This document shows, piece after piece, positions 15,829-22,267 of a stretch of DNA of 22,267 nucleotides (position 1 is its first letter; every line of letters begins with the position of its first letter). Source of the DNA: JASUTC01 sp035447925 (GTDB taxonomy: Bacteria > Thermotogota > Thermotogae > MWEM01); assembly GCA_035447925.1 (NCBI GenBank), contig DAOTHY010000033.1, positions 1-22,267 of the forward strand. Direction: 5' to 3'. The notes below the pieces were generated by a model, which did no database searches, had not been told where the DNA came from, and was given only the letters and a program-made list of their open reading frames with translations. A program made the translations under genes and the position numbers.

Positions 15829-17109
15829 TTACTTAAAAAAGGACAAAATCTCATCAGTTGTATAGGCTGCCAATTTCTTTAAAGTTGGCAAGTGATTTTC
15901 AGGGTAATTTCTTGGGAAATGATCCTGTTTACTACCGGTATGTGAGATGTAGTTTCGTACCGGACTTAGTTCTTCCCAAATCATTTCTAATTCATTGATC
16001 TTTTCGCTGCCTTCTTTTGTGCATTCTTTCAAATTGCTTGTTATTTCTTTTGTGATGTCATCCCTAAGCTCATGTTTTAAGAAGGATTTTATTTGTTTTC
16101 CATAAAAGTAATAATTTATGATCAATTCTCTAAATAATACGATGGCACTTTTGTAATCTTCGATTTCTAAATACCATTTCAGAATGTTTTGTTCACGTAT
16201 GATTTCTTGGGCATTGAGTTCAATTTCACTTTTTTGTTTCCAGCTGCACTTGACTTTTTCCAGATAACTTGAAATTTGATTTAACATTGTTTTAATCACC
16301 CAAGGATAATCAAAGAGTGCAAAAACATCTTCTTTCTCAAATTTTTCTATAATCTCTGTTAATGTCCATGCGCTTTTACCAACTGTATAGATATCAACTG
16401 AATTAAAGTGAACAGAAAATTCATTCATATATTTTGACATTTTGTTAATCAAGTTGATTTTTTTAAAGTCATCAGGGGAAGATGAAAGTGCTTTTAACTG
16501 TTGATATATTTTATCAAGCAGTTTGGCAAATTCTTTTCCTTCGCCCTTGTTAATAAATATCTTTGTCGCAAATAACCAATCAATAATTTCTGTTGAGGCA
16601 TTTGCCTTTTCAAAAGAAAAACCTTCTTTTAATGTTCCCCTCGCATAGAGTACCTGTATTTCAATTTTAAATGTTTCTCTGAAAAATAATAATTCAGGAT
16701 ATAGGAGAAAAGGGATGTCTCTGAATGTATTGGTTATGTCCAAATAGAGTGTTTCAACCTCCAGCTTCCTTAATTTTTCAAAGAGTTCAGCAAAAAGATC
16801 TCTTTGATTGTTTTCTGAAAAGAATAGAAATTCGTATTGCTTGTTTGATATTCCCATATTTTCCAGTTTTTCTTTTAGACTTGAAGCATGCATTTCGTAT
16901 GATTCTTTTGTGCAAAGAAAAAGGATAGCACCACTATCCTTGGGTGAATTTTTCAATAGGTATTTTGTTAATGCAATACCACAGAACTTTTCGTTTATCG
17001 TGTTGCCTTCTTCGAAACTGTATGTTGTATCTTGATAATTTGTTGTCCCAACAAATGAGATTAATTGCCATTTGTTTTTGGACGTTTTGTCCTCAGTTCT
17101 CATTAACAA
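15829..17109 (-). CDS. csx1: CARF-HEPN ribonuclease, Csx1/TM1812-like type III ancillary effector
   Basis: This 426-aa protein has an N-terminal CARF domain of the TM1812/Csx1 type: WQLISFVGTTNYQDT, then TLYLDITNTFRDIPFLLY in place of the usual D-x-T-H-G motif. The C-terminal half is helical and ends with SPVRNYISHTG, which contains the HEPN ribonuclease motif R-x4-H at R385 and H390. Family knowledge: binding of cyclic tetra- or hexa-adenylate to the CARF dimer activates HEPN to cut RNA without sequence strictness. The change from DxTHG to DITNTF may alter ligand handling or self-limiting ring cleavage. A TTG start at 17109 is preferred because GAGGTGA lies 8 nt before it; an ATG at 17103 is possible. 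It lies between the CARF-HD gene and the helicase gene, 119 bp upstream of the latter. Confidence 0.85.
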   Translation of the reverse strand: MLMRTEDKTSKNKWQLISFVGTTNYQDTTYSFEEGNTINEKFCGIALTKYLLKNSPKDSGAILFLCTKESYEMHASSLKEKLENMGISNKQYEFLFFSENNQRDLFAELFEKLRKLEVETLYLDITNTFRDIPFLLYPELLFFRETFKIEIQVLYARGTLKEGFSFEKANASTEIIDWLFATKIFINKGEGKEFAKLLDKIYQQLKALSSSPDDFKKINLINKMSKYMNEFSVHFNSVDIYTVGKSAWTLTEIIEKFEKEDVFALFDYPWVIKTMLNQISSYLEKVKCSWKQKSEIELNAQEIIREQNILKWYLEIEDYKSAIVLFRELIINYYFYGKQIKSFLKHELRDDITKEITSNLKECTKEGSEKINELEMIWEELSPVRNYISHTGSKQDHFPRNYPENHLPTLKKLAAYTTDEILSFFK

Positions 17110-17129
17110 TTTTTATTTCACCTCACAGA

Positions 17130-17156
17130 ATTCCCCCCGAGTTACTTAGGGGGAAT
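17130..17156 (-). terminator. Hairpin between the CARF-HD and CARF-HEPN genes
   Basis: An 8-bp stem (ATTCCCCC at 17130-17137 and GGGGGAAT at 17149-17156) with an 11-nt loop follows the CARF-HD stop codon by 13 nt. Five G-C pairs make it stable. The U tract after it on the minus strand is poor, and it sits just before the ribosome binding site of the CARF-HEPN gene. It may be a weak terminator, an attenuator or an RNA processing site. Confidence 0.45.
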
Positions 17157-17169
17157 AATCATAGTTTTT

Positions 17170-20025
17170 TTACAAAGTATCTTTATTTTTCACTTTTTTC
17201 TCTTTTACTTCAATTTCAATTTCGATGCTTTTCAAGCCGTTTTGAGAGATTTCATTGATCAAAGCCGTTTCAAATTCGTCTTTTACATCTTTTCTTAGTG
17301 TTTTTTCTATTTTTTCGTTTTCCTTTTCAATGATGTATTGGATGAACAATTTTCCCTGTTTCTGTTCATTTTCATCGTATTTTTCTCTATAAAATCGAGG
17401 GTAGCCCATGAGAACCGATGCGTGTTTATTGAAGTGGGGGAATTGTCTGATCTTGAATGCAAATCTTGCCAGTTGTTTGAGTTCATAAGGGATTTTAAAG
17501 TATTCTTCGTTGGTTCCGCATTTGACTATTTCTTCAATAACATCATAAACGGCATTTTCAAGATAACTGCCTTTCTTTTCAAGTTCTTCTGCCCAATCTT
17601 CATTTCCAGGGTCTTTCCTGAAGGCCTTTAATATTTTCATGGTTTTTTGGAGATCAAATTCAAGATTTAGGGATCGGATATAGTTATTGTACTGGTTCAT
17701 TAGTTCTAAGGCAATATTATAGGATTCCATTGCAGTTCTTTCGGTTCTAATTCTTGAGTAGTCTTTCGATTGGGCTCTGTCGGCCTGAACATCTGTTCCG
17801 TCAATAAATCTTAGCCATTGTGCTGCGATTTGTGTTAATGGGATCCAATCGGGATCATGGTTAAAGGCTTTCTTTAGAACCTGTTCAAGGGATGTGAGAT
17901 CCAAACGGAAGATTTTTGCAAATCGTTTATCTTTTCCGCCTTTATTCTTTATCTTCAGATAACCTCTATGGTATTTGCAAACCAGCTTGATTGCTGTTTT
18001 CATTTTTTCTAACTCTTGTTCATTTATCAGATCTTCCATGCCTTTTAACAACTGAAATTCTTTTCCTCTGGTTTTTTCTTCCAGCATTTGCACGGTGAGT
18101 TCGTTGTGAAGGTCTCTGACGACTCCGGGAAGACCGTCCAGGAACATTTTTCTGTCGTTTTCAAAATGCCAGATGGTGTTGGTGTGTCCCAAGTCATGTA
18201 CGTTCATGGCAATTGCCAAAATAAAGAAGAAATGATCATGCAGCTTTTCGGGTATGCCTTTCAGAAAGGTATCTTTTCCGATGATGTTGATTAAATTATG
18301 AGCGAATTCCATTAGTCGTTTGCTGTGTCTTTGTGAGTGTTCGACTGTTTCAGGAATTTGATCGCCTATCCACTGCAGTGACCATACGTCTCGGATTTGA
18401 TCACTGACGTAGTTTCGCCATTTCTCATTTTCAATATAGTTCAGGAAGTCCTCGCCATATCCCAACGGAATTTTTTTTGTTGTTTCATATGCCTTTTTAA
18501 TGTCTTCCAGCTGAAGCAAACTCACTAGGTCGGATGATTGATTTTCTGTGCCTAATTGAGTGAAATCAAAGATGTTTTTAATGGATTGCGGTAAGGAGAT
18601 GTATCGTCTATAGCTGATATTTTGATTTTCCAGCATATGAAAGAAGGCATAGTAGCCGTCTATTTTTGTACTGTCCCAATTAACCGGAACGGCAGGAAAT
18701 TTGATCAGTTCCATGGATCTTTCTTGTTTGTAGAAAAAAGGCTTTTGACTGAACATACAGTACATGACTGCCATGATACCCGGGTATTTTTGACCAGATG
18801 CAATATCAAACAAGAGTTCTCTGTTGTTGCTTTTTTCTTTTTCTTGTACTGCGTTGATTCCTTTTTGAATTTCAGCGTAGGTTTTGTTGATCATTTCTCT
18901 GCTTTTAGAGGAATATTTGATTGGTATGGGCTCGCATTTGATTTTTAGAAAACGTTGCGTGTAGCTTTCTAAATCTTTGTAGATATCAGGTCGCTGATTC
19001 TGTTCATCCCTGAATCTCGGAGGTTGGTTGTTTTCATCATCTGGAAATACAAAATAATAGGCTTTCTGAACTGCATATCCGGCTTGACGCAACAAATACA
19101 GACTATCTAGCTCTGCAATGGAAGCAACAGCCGTATCTTGGTTATGTTCATTTTTGTATTTTAATTGTCCCTTTATCAGATCTTCGTAGTCATCGCTTTC
19201 TTCACGATGGGTTTGTTCGCTGTATTCCCTAAATGTTCTTTTGTAGCTCTTGAGTGAATTTCCCTGCAAGGCTATTACAGCAACCGGACCGACAAGTCTG
19301 TTTTCGATGAAACTGATGGCTTTTTGAGGAATAGGAATGGCATTTTCGATGTTTTTAGCCGCTTCGTAGGCATGAGTGGCAATGTTTTTGTTTTTTAAAA
19401 GGTTGTATTCTTCTTTTGTTTGATCTTCTTTTTTCAGTAAATCGTCTTCTTTGAAAAGTACTCTCGATTGCTCTAGGATCGTTTGCAGATTGTATGATTT
19501 TTCTGTTTTTTGTTCGATTTCAATGATATGACTGACATTGGGATATCTGTATTGTCCAATGGGTATCAATTCGTCCAAGACAAATTCGTAATCCTTTTCC
19601 ATTAAGAAATACCTGATTTTGAAGACCGCCGGGTACTGTTTGAGTTCGGAAAGGTTATTTTTTACCTTAATAATGGTCTGATGCATCTCTTTGGATAGAA
19701 AATCTGGTTTCTCATCATTTATGTTGTTCATGTCCAATGTGTACTCGGTTTCAAGCATTTTGTTGGCGTACTGGGATTCACCGGTTTCTTTGTTTTCAGT
19801 TTCTTCTTTTTTGCAATAGGTCCATACATGTCTGTAGCTATCTTTCTCTTTTGAAATCTCCAATCTGATTCTTTCATACCCGCTTTGGTCTATCTTTGGG
19901 TTGATGAACCATTGCAGAATACCCGTTTTTTTATATAGACTCTCTTCATGAATTTTTTTTATGACATCCATATATTTCTGTGGTGAATGAAAGATGTATT
20001 TCCATTCTTTTTCGGTGTATGACAT
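17170..20025 (-). CDS. Large HD-domain protein with central CARF and N-terminal CYTH-like domain
   Basis: This 951-aa protein appears to have three parts. Residues ~35-172 follow the spaced charges of CYTH/triphosphatase-tunnel proteins: R52-x-R54, K72, E92-x-E94, K136-x-R138, D151, E169-x-E171. Residues ~242-430 look like a CARF domain: an opening strand (VGPVAVIALQGNS) and FDIASGQKYPGIMAVMY, equivalent to the 'N-x-TGG-x-K' strand-helix, then a PAVPVNWD segment. Residues ~555-760 are an HD phosphohydrolase/nuclease domain: VEHSQRHSKRL, the H610-D611 pair in NVHDLGH, KYHRG, and a closing Asp in FIDGTDVQADR. CARF-HD fusions are known near type III loci, with HD as presumed effector or ligand-degrading part. 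The N-terminal tunnel-like fold could bind a triphosphate. The ATG at 20025 has an AAGGAGA site and its own promoter. HD is firm, CARF probable, CYTH tentative. Confidence 0.75.
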   Translation of the reverse strand: MSYTEKEWKYIFHSPQKYMDVIKKIHEESLYKKTGILQWFINPKIDQSGYERIRLEISKEKDSYRHVWTYCKKEETENKETGESQYANKMLETEYTLDMNNINDEKPDFLSKEMHQTIIKVKNNLSELKQYPAVFKIRYFLMEKDYEFVLDELIPIGQYRYPNVSHIIEIEQKTEKSYNLQTILEQSRVLFKEDDLLKKEDQTKEEYNLLKNKNIATHAYEAAKNIENAIPIPQKAISFIENRLVGPVAVIALQGNSLKSYKRTFREYSEQTHREESDDYEDLIKGQLKYKNEHNQDTAVASIAELDSLYLLRQAGYAVQKAYYFVFPDDENNQPPRFRDEQNQRPDIYKDLESYTQRFLKIKCEPIPIKYSSKSREMINKTYAEIQKGINAVQEKEKSNNRELLFDIASGQKYPGIMAVMYCMFSQKPFFYKQERSMELIKFPAVPVNWDSTKIDGYYAFFHMLENQNISYRRYISLPQSIKNIFDFTQLGTENQSSDLVSLLQLEDIKKAYETTKKIPLGYGEDFLNYIENEKWRNYVSDQIRDVWSLQWIGDQIPETVEHSQRHSKRLMEFAHNLINIIGKDTFLKGIPEKLHDHFFFILAIAMNVHDLGHTNTIWHFENDRKMFLDGLPGVVRDLHNELTVQMLEEKTRGKEFQLLKGMEDLINEQELEKMKTAIKLVCKYHRGYLKIKNKGGKDKRFAKIFRLDLTSLEQVLKKAFNHDPDWIPLTQIAAQWLRFIDGTDVQADRAQSKDYSRIRTERTAMESYNIALELMNQYNNYIRSLNLEFDLQKTMKILKAFRKDPGNEDWAEELEKKGSYLENAVYDVIEEIVKCGTNEEYFKIPYELKQLARFAFKIRQFPHFNKHASVLMGYPRFYREKYDENEQKQGKLFIQYIIEKENEKIEKTLRKDVKDEFETALINEISQNGLKSIEIEIEVKEKKVKNKDTL

Positions 20026-20061
20026 AGATTCTCCTTTCTTCGGTAAAATTATATTTTTTCT

Positions 20062-20090
20062 ATTATAACTTTTGTTACATATTTTTCCAA
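20062..20090 (-). promoter_or_regulatory. Promoter of the CARF-HD gene
   Basis: On the minus strand TTGGAA (20090-20085, four of six consensus bases) and a perfect TATAAT (20067-20062) are separated by exactly 17 bp. The -10 box ends 36 nt before the ATG at 20025. This is the best classic promoter in the window and separates the CARF-HD unit from the upstream CARF-RelE unit. Confidence 0.7.
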
Positions 20091-20093
20091 ATT

Positions 20094-20129
20094 CATCACC
20101 ACCCTGTTCCTGTCAATAGGGTGGTGATG
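20094..20129 (-). terminator. Strong hairpin after the DUF697-like gene, probable terminator
   Basis: Two 12-bp perfect arms (CATCACCACCCT at 20094-20105 and AGGGTGGTGATG at 20118-20129) enclose a 12-nt loop. It begins 11 bp after the stop of the small membrane protein gene. The tract following on the minus strand (AATTTGG) is only partly U-rich, while on the plus strand GGTTTTTGGGTTTT follows. It most likely ends the CARF-RelE and DUF697 transcript just before the CARF-HD promoter. Confidence 0.7.
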
Positions 20130-20140
20130 GTTTTTGGGTT

Positions 20141-20521
20141 TTACGCTACGGTTGTTTTCTCAGGGTAATTTGCAGAGTTTTCCAAATCTTTTGCAACAGC
20201 CCACCCTATCGCTTCGGTTAATGCTGCGGCTGTTCCCGAATTGATCACATTACCTATTGCGGGGATCCATCCCAACAACGCTTGTGACAGTGCCCTTCCT
20301 GTTATTGTTGCAATATAGGATCCAAGAAGTGATTTTGCCCAGCTTTTATCAATTGTTACTCCAAATACACCACCTATAGATATGATCATGGTAATTTGAA
20401 TAGGTGCCATGATAGCATAGTCAGAGCCTGGTATTTGTGCTGAAAAAAATCCAACTGCTCCGCAAGAAGCCGTAGCAGTGTGAATGATTTTGTGACATTG
20501 ATTTTCTTGTGATTTAGTCAT
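20141..20521 (-). CDS. Small DUF697-like membrane protein
   Basis: This 126-aa protein (MTKSQENQCHKII...) has three hydrophobic stretches. It follows the pattern I associate with DUF697: an early small-residue helix, I-P-G-S-D-Y, I-Q-I-T-M-I, a central helix, then L-G-W-I-P-A-I-G-N-V-I-N and A-L-T-E-A-I-G-W. DUF697-type proteins are membrane-linked and often accompany GTPases or stress systems; no enzyme activity is known to me. The frame is open to an ATG at 20569, but the ATG at 20521 has a strong GGAG site 9 nt upstream and was chosen. It lies 65 bp downstream of the CARF-RelE gene and before a strong hairpin, so it is probably co-expressed with it. It might be a membrane effector, an immunity partner or a bystander. 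Confidence 0.65.
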   Translation of the reverse strand: MTKSQENQCHKIIHTATASCGAVGFFSAQIPGSDYAIMAPIQITMIISIGGVFGVTIDKSWAKSLLGSYIATITGRALSQALLGWIPAIGNVINSGTAAALTEAIGWAVAKDLENSANYPEKTTVA

Positions 20522-20561
20522 ACCATCCACTCCTTTTTTAGGTTTTTGGTATTCAAAGTCT

Positions 20562-20570
20562 ATTATCACA
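20562..20570 (-). promoter_or_regulatory. Weak extended -10 element upstream of the DUF697-like gene
   Basis: TG-T-GATAAT on the minus strand (20570-20562) is a five-of-six -10 box with the TG extension, 40 nt before the ATG at 20521. No good -35 is visible, and the upstream sequence is the end of the CARF-RelE gene. The 12-mer AAGTGTGATAAT that contains it occurs again on the same strand at 21949-21938. Confidence 0.3.
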
Positions 20571-20586
20571 CTTTTTTTGGGCTTGT

Positions 20587-21729
20587 TTATTCGAGGGTTT
20601 TCTTTATTTCTTCAATGGCTGCAATGTATTCTCTTTTTCCTTTGCCGGTGGTTTGAACTTGATAATAGGCCGTTCCTTTTTTGTTGCCATAAACAACCCT
20701 GATTATGTTATCTTCTGAAAGTGTCACTTTCAATTCGTCCTTTTCTCTTGCATGGAAATCATACATGTGCACCTTTTCGACAAAAGAAAGACCAGCGATT
20801 TTTTGACTTGTTTTGTGTTTTTGATCAAATTCTATGGCATGAGATTCTTTGGTGTTGAAAAGGATTTTGTTCTGTGGATCTTTTTTTGTTTCAGGAAGAA
20901 TGGTTTCTAAGCGTATGAGTTCACGGGCTGATTCAATAAATACTTGCCCCATTGGATTGAATTCGATACAATGGGTTTTGTCCAGTTTTTCCCTATCTAC
21001 GAATGATTTGATTTCTTGTGGAAGTGCTGCATAATTGGTATATCCGTATTTCTCCAACTCTTTTTCTTCCATGAGTCCTTTAGCTTCAAGTGTTTCCAGG
21101 ATATCGTAGTGATTCAGGTAGATTTCCCAATCCAGTGAAACGGGAAGCGGAGGCATTTTGATGATTTTTGAGAATGCTTCAAACCGATAGTATACAGGGA
21201 ATTTCAAGGCTTGTCCAAGTGCTAAAGCAAAGGCAATTTGTGCTTTGTATCCTCCTGTGGAATTGACGATTACGTTGTTTGCATGATTTTTAGCTATTCT
21301 GGCAAACTCTCTGACAACATTTCTCAAGCCTTCTGTTCCAAACTTGTGCTCATCAGAATGTGTCAATCCTTTTAGTTGAATCAGTTGCACCGATCCAAAT
21401 CGAAATTCTTCGTTTTGTTCAAAATAATTTTTTAACAACTCACCAACTGTCTTTCCCTCCGAGGTATCCGAAATGAACAGGTAAAGTGTTCCTTGAATAA
21501 ATTTTGCATTTTCGATCTGTTCAAAATTGCGAATCAAACTGACAGTAGAGTTAATTTCGCTACCGTATATTTGTGTCGTTTCTGGATTTCCCCATTGATT
21601 GACAGTCATTTGTGCTGAGAGGGTTTGTATATCATCTTTCTCCAGAAGGGCTTTTAAAGTCTCATTTCGTCTGATATTGCCAAGTAAACTGGAACCAACC
21701 GTAACGATTAAAGTTGAATACGTTTTCAA
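20587..21729 (-). CDS. CARF-wHTH-RelE protein, Cami1-like cyclic-oligoadenylate-activated mRNA interferase
   Basis: This 380-aa protein starts with a CARF domain: LIVTVGSSLLGN (residues ~7-18), then VIVNSTGGYKAQIAFALALG and a P-V-Y-Y-R-F-E strand. A winged-helix-like linker follows (DILETLEAKGLMEEKELEKYG to about residue 270). The last ~95 residues fit a RelE toxin fold (KIAGLSFVEKVHMYDF, IIRVVYGNKKGTAYYQVQTTG and a final helix). CARF-RelE proteins of this order are known as Cami1, which is switched on by cyclic oligoadenylate and cuts mRNA on the ribosome. The TTG at 21729 was chosen because AAGGAGG lies 7 nt upstream. It is the first gene of the minus-strand effector region and has its own promoter with an operator-like palindrome. 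The CARF call is firm; RelE rests on pattern and length. Confidence 0.78.
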   Translation of the reverse strand: MKTYSTLIVTVGSSLLGNIRRNETLKALLEKDDIQTLSAQMTVNQWGNPETTQIYGSEINSTVSLIRNFEQIENAKFIQGTLYLFISDTSEGKTVGELLKNYFEQNEEFRFGSVQLIQLKGLTHSDEHKFGTEGLRNVVREFARIAKNHANNVIVNSTGGYKAQIAFALALGQALKFPVYYRFEAFSKIIKMPPLPVSLDWEIYLNHYDILETLEAKGLMEEKELEKYGYTNYAALPQEIKSFVDREKLDKTHCIEFNPMGQVFIESARELIRLETILPETKKDPQNKILFNTKESHAIEFDQKHKTSQKIAGLSFVEKVHMYDFHAREKDELKVTLSEDNIIRVVYGNKKGTAYYQVQTTGKGKREYIAAIEEIKKTLE

Positions 21730-21773
21730 ATTGCAGCCTCCTTTTTTTCTTTAGACTATTTGTTTTGGGTTTA

Positions 21774-21782
21774 TTTATAACA
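21774..21782 (-). promoter_or_regulatory. Extended -10 promoter element of the CARF-RelE gene
   Basis: TG-T-TATAAA on the minus strand (21782-21774) is a five-of-six -10 box with TG extension, 44 nt before the TTG start. The -35 region (about 21797-21802, GTATTA) is poor and overlaps the palindrome at 21800-21815. Confidence 0.5.
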
Positions 21783-21799
21783 AAATGTAACTATACTAA

Positions 21800-21815
21800 T
21801 ACTATTGTAATAGTA
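21800..21815. repeat. Operator-like palindrome over the CARF-RelE -35 region
   Basis: TACTATT (21800-21806) and AATAGTA (21809-21815) form a perfect 7-bp inverted repeat with a 2-nt centre. The short centre and the position over the -35 region fit a dimeric regulator site better than an RNA hairpin. No regulator gene can be assigned, although the CARF-RelE protein itself contains a winged-helix-like segment. Confidence 0.5.
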
Positions 21816-21868
21816 GCATTACACTGAACAAAAGTCAATCATTACTTTATTGTTTTAAGGTCTGTTAT

Positions 21869-21909
21869 TCAGTTACCTGAGCTGTTGACTATTCATCTCA
21901 GGTAACTGA
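21869..21909. repeat. 13-bp perfect inverted repeat in the intergenic region
   Basis: TCAGTTACCTGAG (21869-21881) and CTCAGGTAACTGA (21897-21909) are perfect inverted copies around a 15-nt spacer. No U tract follows on either strand, so a simple terminator is unlikely. It lies 140-180 bp upstream of the CARF-RelE start. In the remaining stretch 21730-22140 I see the promoter and palindrome of that gene, this repeat, the second copy of the 12-mer AAGTGTGATAAT (21949-21938) and the right-hand gene's promoter; no further gene. Confidence 0.65.
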
Positions 21910-22100
21910 TGGGTCAGGGGGTCATCTGTCAAGATCAATTATCACACTTATGATTTCCCTTTTTTAGTTTTTACTTTCTCATATTGATTTCAAGCAGATC
22001 ACACAATGAAAAAAACAAACTTTCCTATTGGATTGCATTACTGGAGTGGGATTTTTTTACCAGGTTGAAGACTTTTTTGATTATTATTCATTTATTTTTA

Positions 22101-22109
22101 TGATAAAAT
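22101..22109 (+). promoter_or_regulatory. Possible extended -10 element of the right-hand acyltransferase gene
   Basis: TG-A-TAAAAT (22101-22109) lies 32 nt before the ATG at 22141. The -35 position (TTATTA at 22081-22086, 17-bp spacing) is weak. Confidence 0.4.
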
Positions 22110-22140
22110 ATAGAAATACTGTTTTTTGGGGGTCCGGAAA

Positions 22141-22267
22141 ATGGAAAAAGTCAACAAGATGCTTTATTCTGATGTTATGAAGGGGTTTCTTATCTCAGCT
22201 GTTGTTGTTGGTCATTCGTTTATTATCGTTGCTCACCAAATGACGAGTGTTCCTGAGAAGATGACCT
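22141..22267 (+). CDS. Acyltransferase-3-like membrane protein, N-terminal 42 residues (partial)
   Basis: The frame opens at ATG 22141 with a GGGGG site 8 nt upstream and leaves the window on the right. The visible part reads MEKVNKMLYSDVMKGFLISA then VVVGHSFII. A short polar start, Y-x-D-x-x-K-G and a first membrane helix with V-V-G-H-S are typical of the acyltransferase-3 family, where the His lies in the presumed catalytic site of enzymes that O-acetylate cell-surface sugars. It points away from the defence genes and is probably the neighbouring, unrelated locus. Confidence 0.6.
   Translation, partial: MEKVNKMLYSDVMKGFLISAVVVGHSFIIVAHQMTSVPEKMT

Noticed and set aside
17338..18948. Several plus-strand open frames of 60-110 codons opposite the CARF-HD gene
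   Set aside because: They are shadows of the long minus-strand gene, without ribosome binding sites or recognisable products.
1..22267. A CRISPR array or adaptation genes (cas1, cas2, cas6)
   Set aside because: I see no regularly spaced direct repeats and no protein of these families. If present they lie outside the window, or the locus uses crRNAs from elsewhere.

Overview
The window reads as a defence and signalling island of a low-to-moderate G+C bacterium, most likely a member of the Bacillota. The grounds are strong GGAGG-type ribosome binding sites, frequent TTG/GTG starts, sigma-A-like promoters with extended -10 boxes, and A+T-rich genes. No species can be named from the sequence. 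No rRNA, tRNA, CRISPR array, cas1/cas2/cas6 or transposase is visible.

Region 1 (1-5320, minus strand) is a compact type III CRISPR-Cas effector operon, best matched to subtype III-D: a Cas10 that starts directly in its palm domain and has an intact GGDD cyclase motif, a Csm3-like RAMP protein, a Csx10-like RAMP, a two-domain Csm3-Csm3-like protein, and the start of a Csx19-like gene that leaves the window at base 1. Neighbouring genes overlap or are separated by 1-2 nt.

Region 2 (5626-12262, plus strand), divergent from cas10, is the most surprising part. It is a three-gene operon for what looks like a self-contained transcription machine: (a) a single-chain RNA polymerase of about 1440 aa that carries the core of both beta and beta-prime, including the catalytic ADFDGD motif, at about half the combined size of the normal subunits; (b) a 306-aa protein with an acidic N-terminal part and an HTH, whose layout resembles a reduced sigma-54; (c) an AAA+ protein of the sigma-54-activator type with a GAFTGA-like loop (GSFTGS), Walker A/B and arginine finger, but no C-terminal DNA-binding HTH. 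I infer that these form a dedicated polymerase, sigma-54-like factor and activator set linked to the type III locus.

Region 3 (12267-21729, minus strand, convergent with region 2) holds the likely effectors. In transcription order they are: a CARF-wHTH-RelE protein (Cami1-like), a small DUF697-like membrane protein, a 951-aa protein with a probable CYTH-like domain, a CARF domain and an HD domain, a CARF-HEPN ribonuclease (Csx1/TM1812-like), an SF1 (UvrD-like) helicase with an N-terminal RelE/ParE-like domain, and a tail-anchored coiled-coil protein. Three CARF proteins next to a cyclase-competent Cas10 point to cyclic oligoadenylate signalling. The segment from about 12267 to 17109 looks clearly more A+T rich than the cas and polymerase genes. 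Promoters, hairpins and palindromes divide this side into at least two transcription units.

Region 4 (21730-22267) is a 411-bp intergenic stretch with palindromes, followed by the start of an acyltransferase-3-like membrane protein that leaves the window on the right and probably marks the island border.

Working model (inference): target RNA activates Cas10; cyclic oligoadenylates switch on the CARF nucleases; the private RNA polymerase, gated by the AAA+ activator, transcribes an unknown set of genes, perhaps the cas operon, the array or the effectors.
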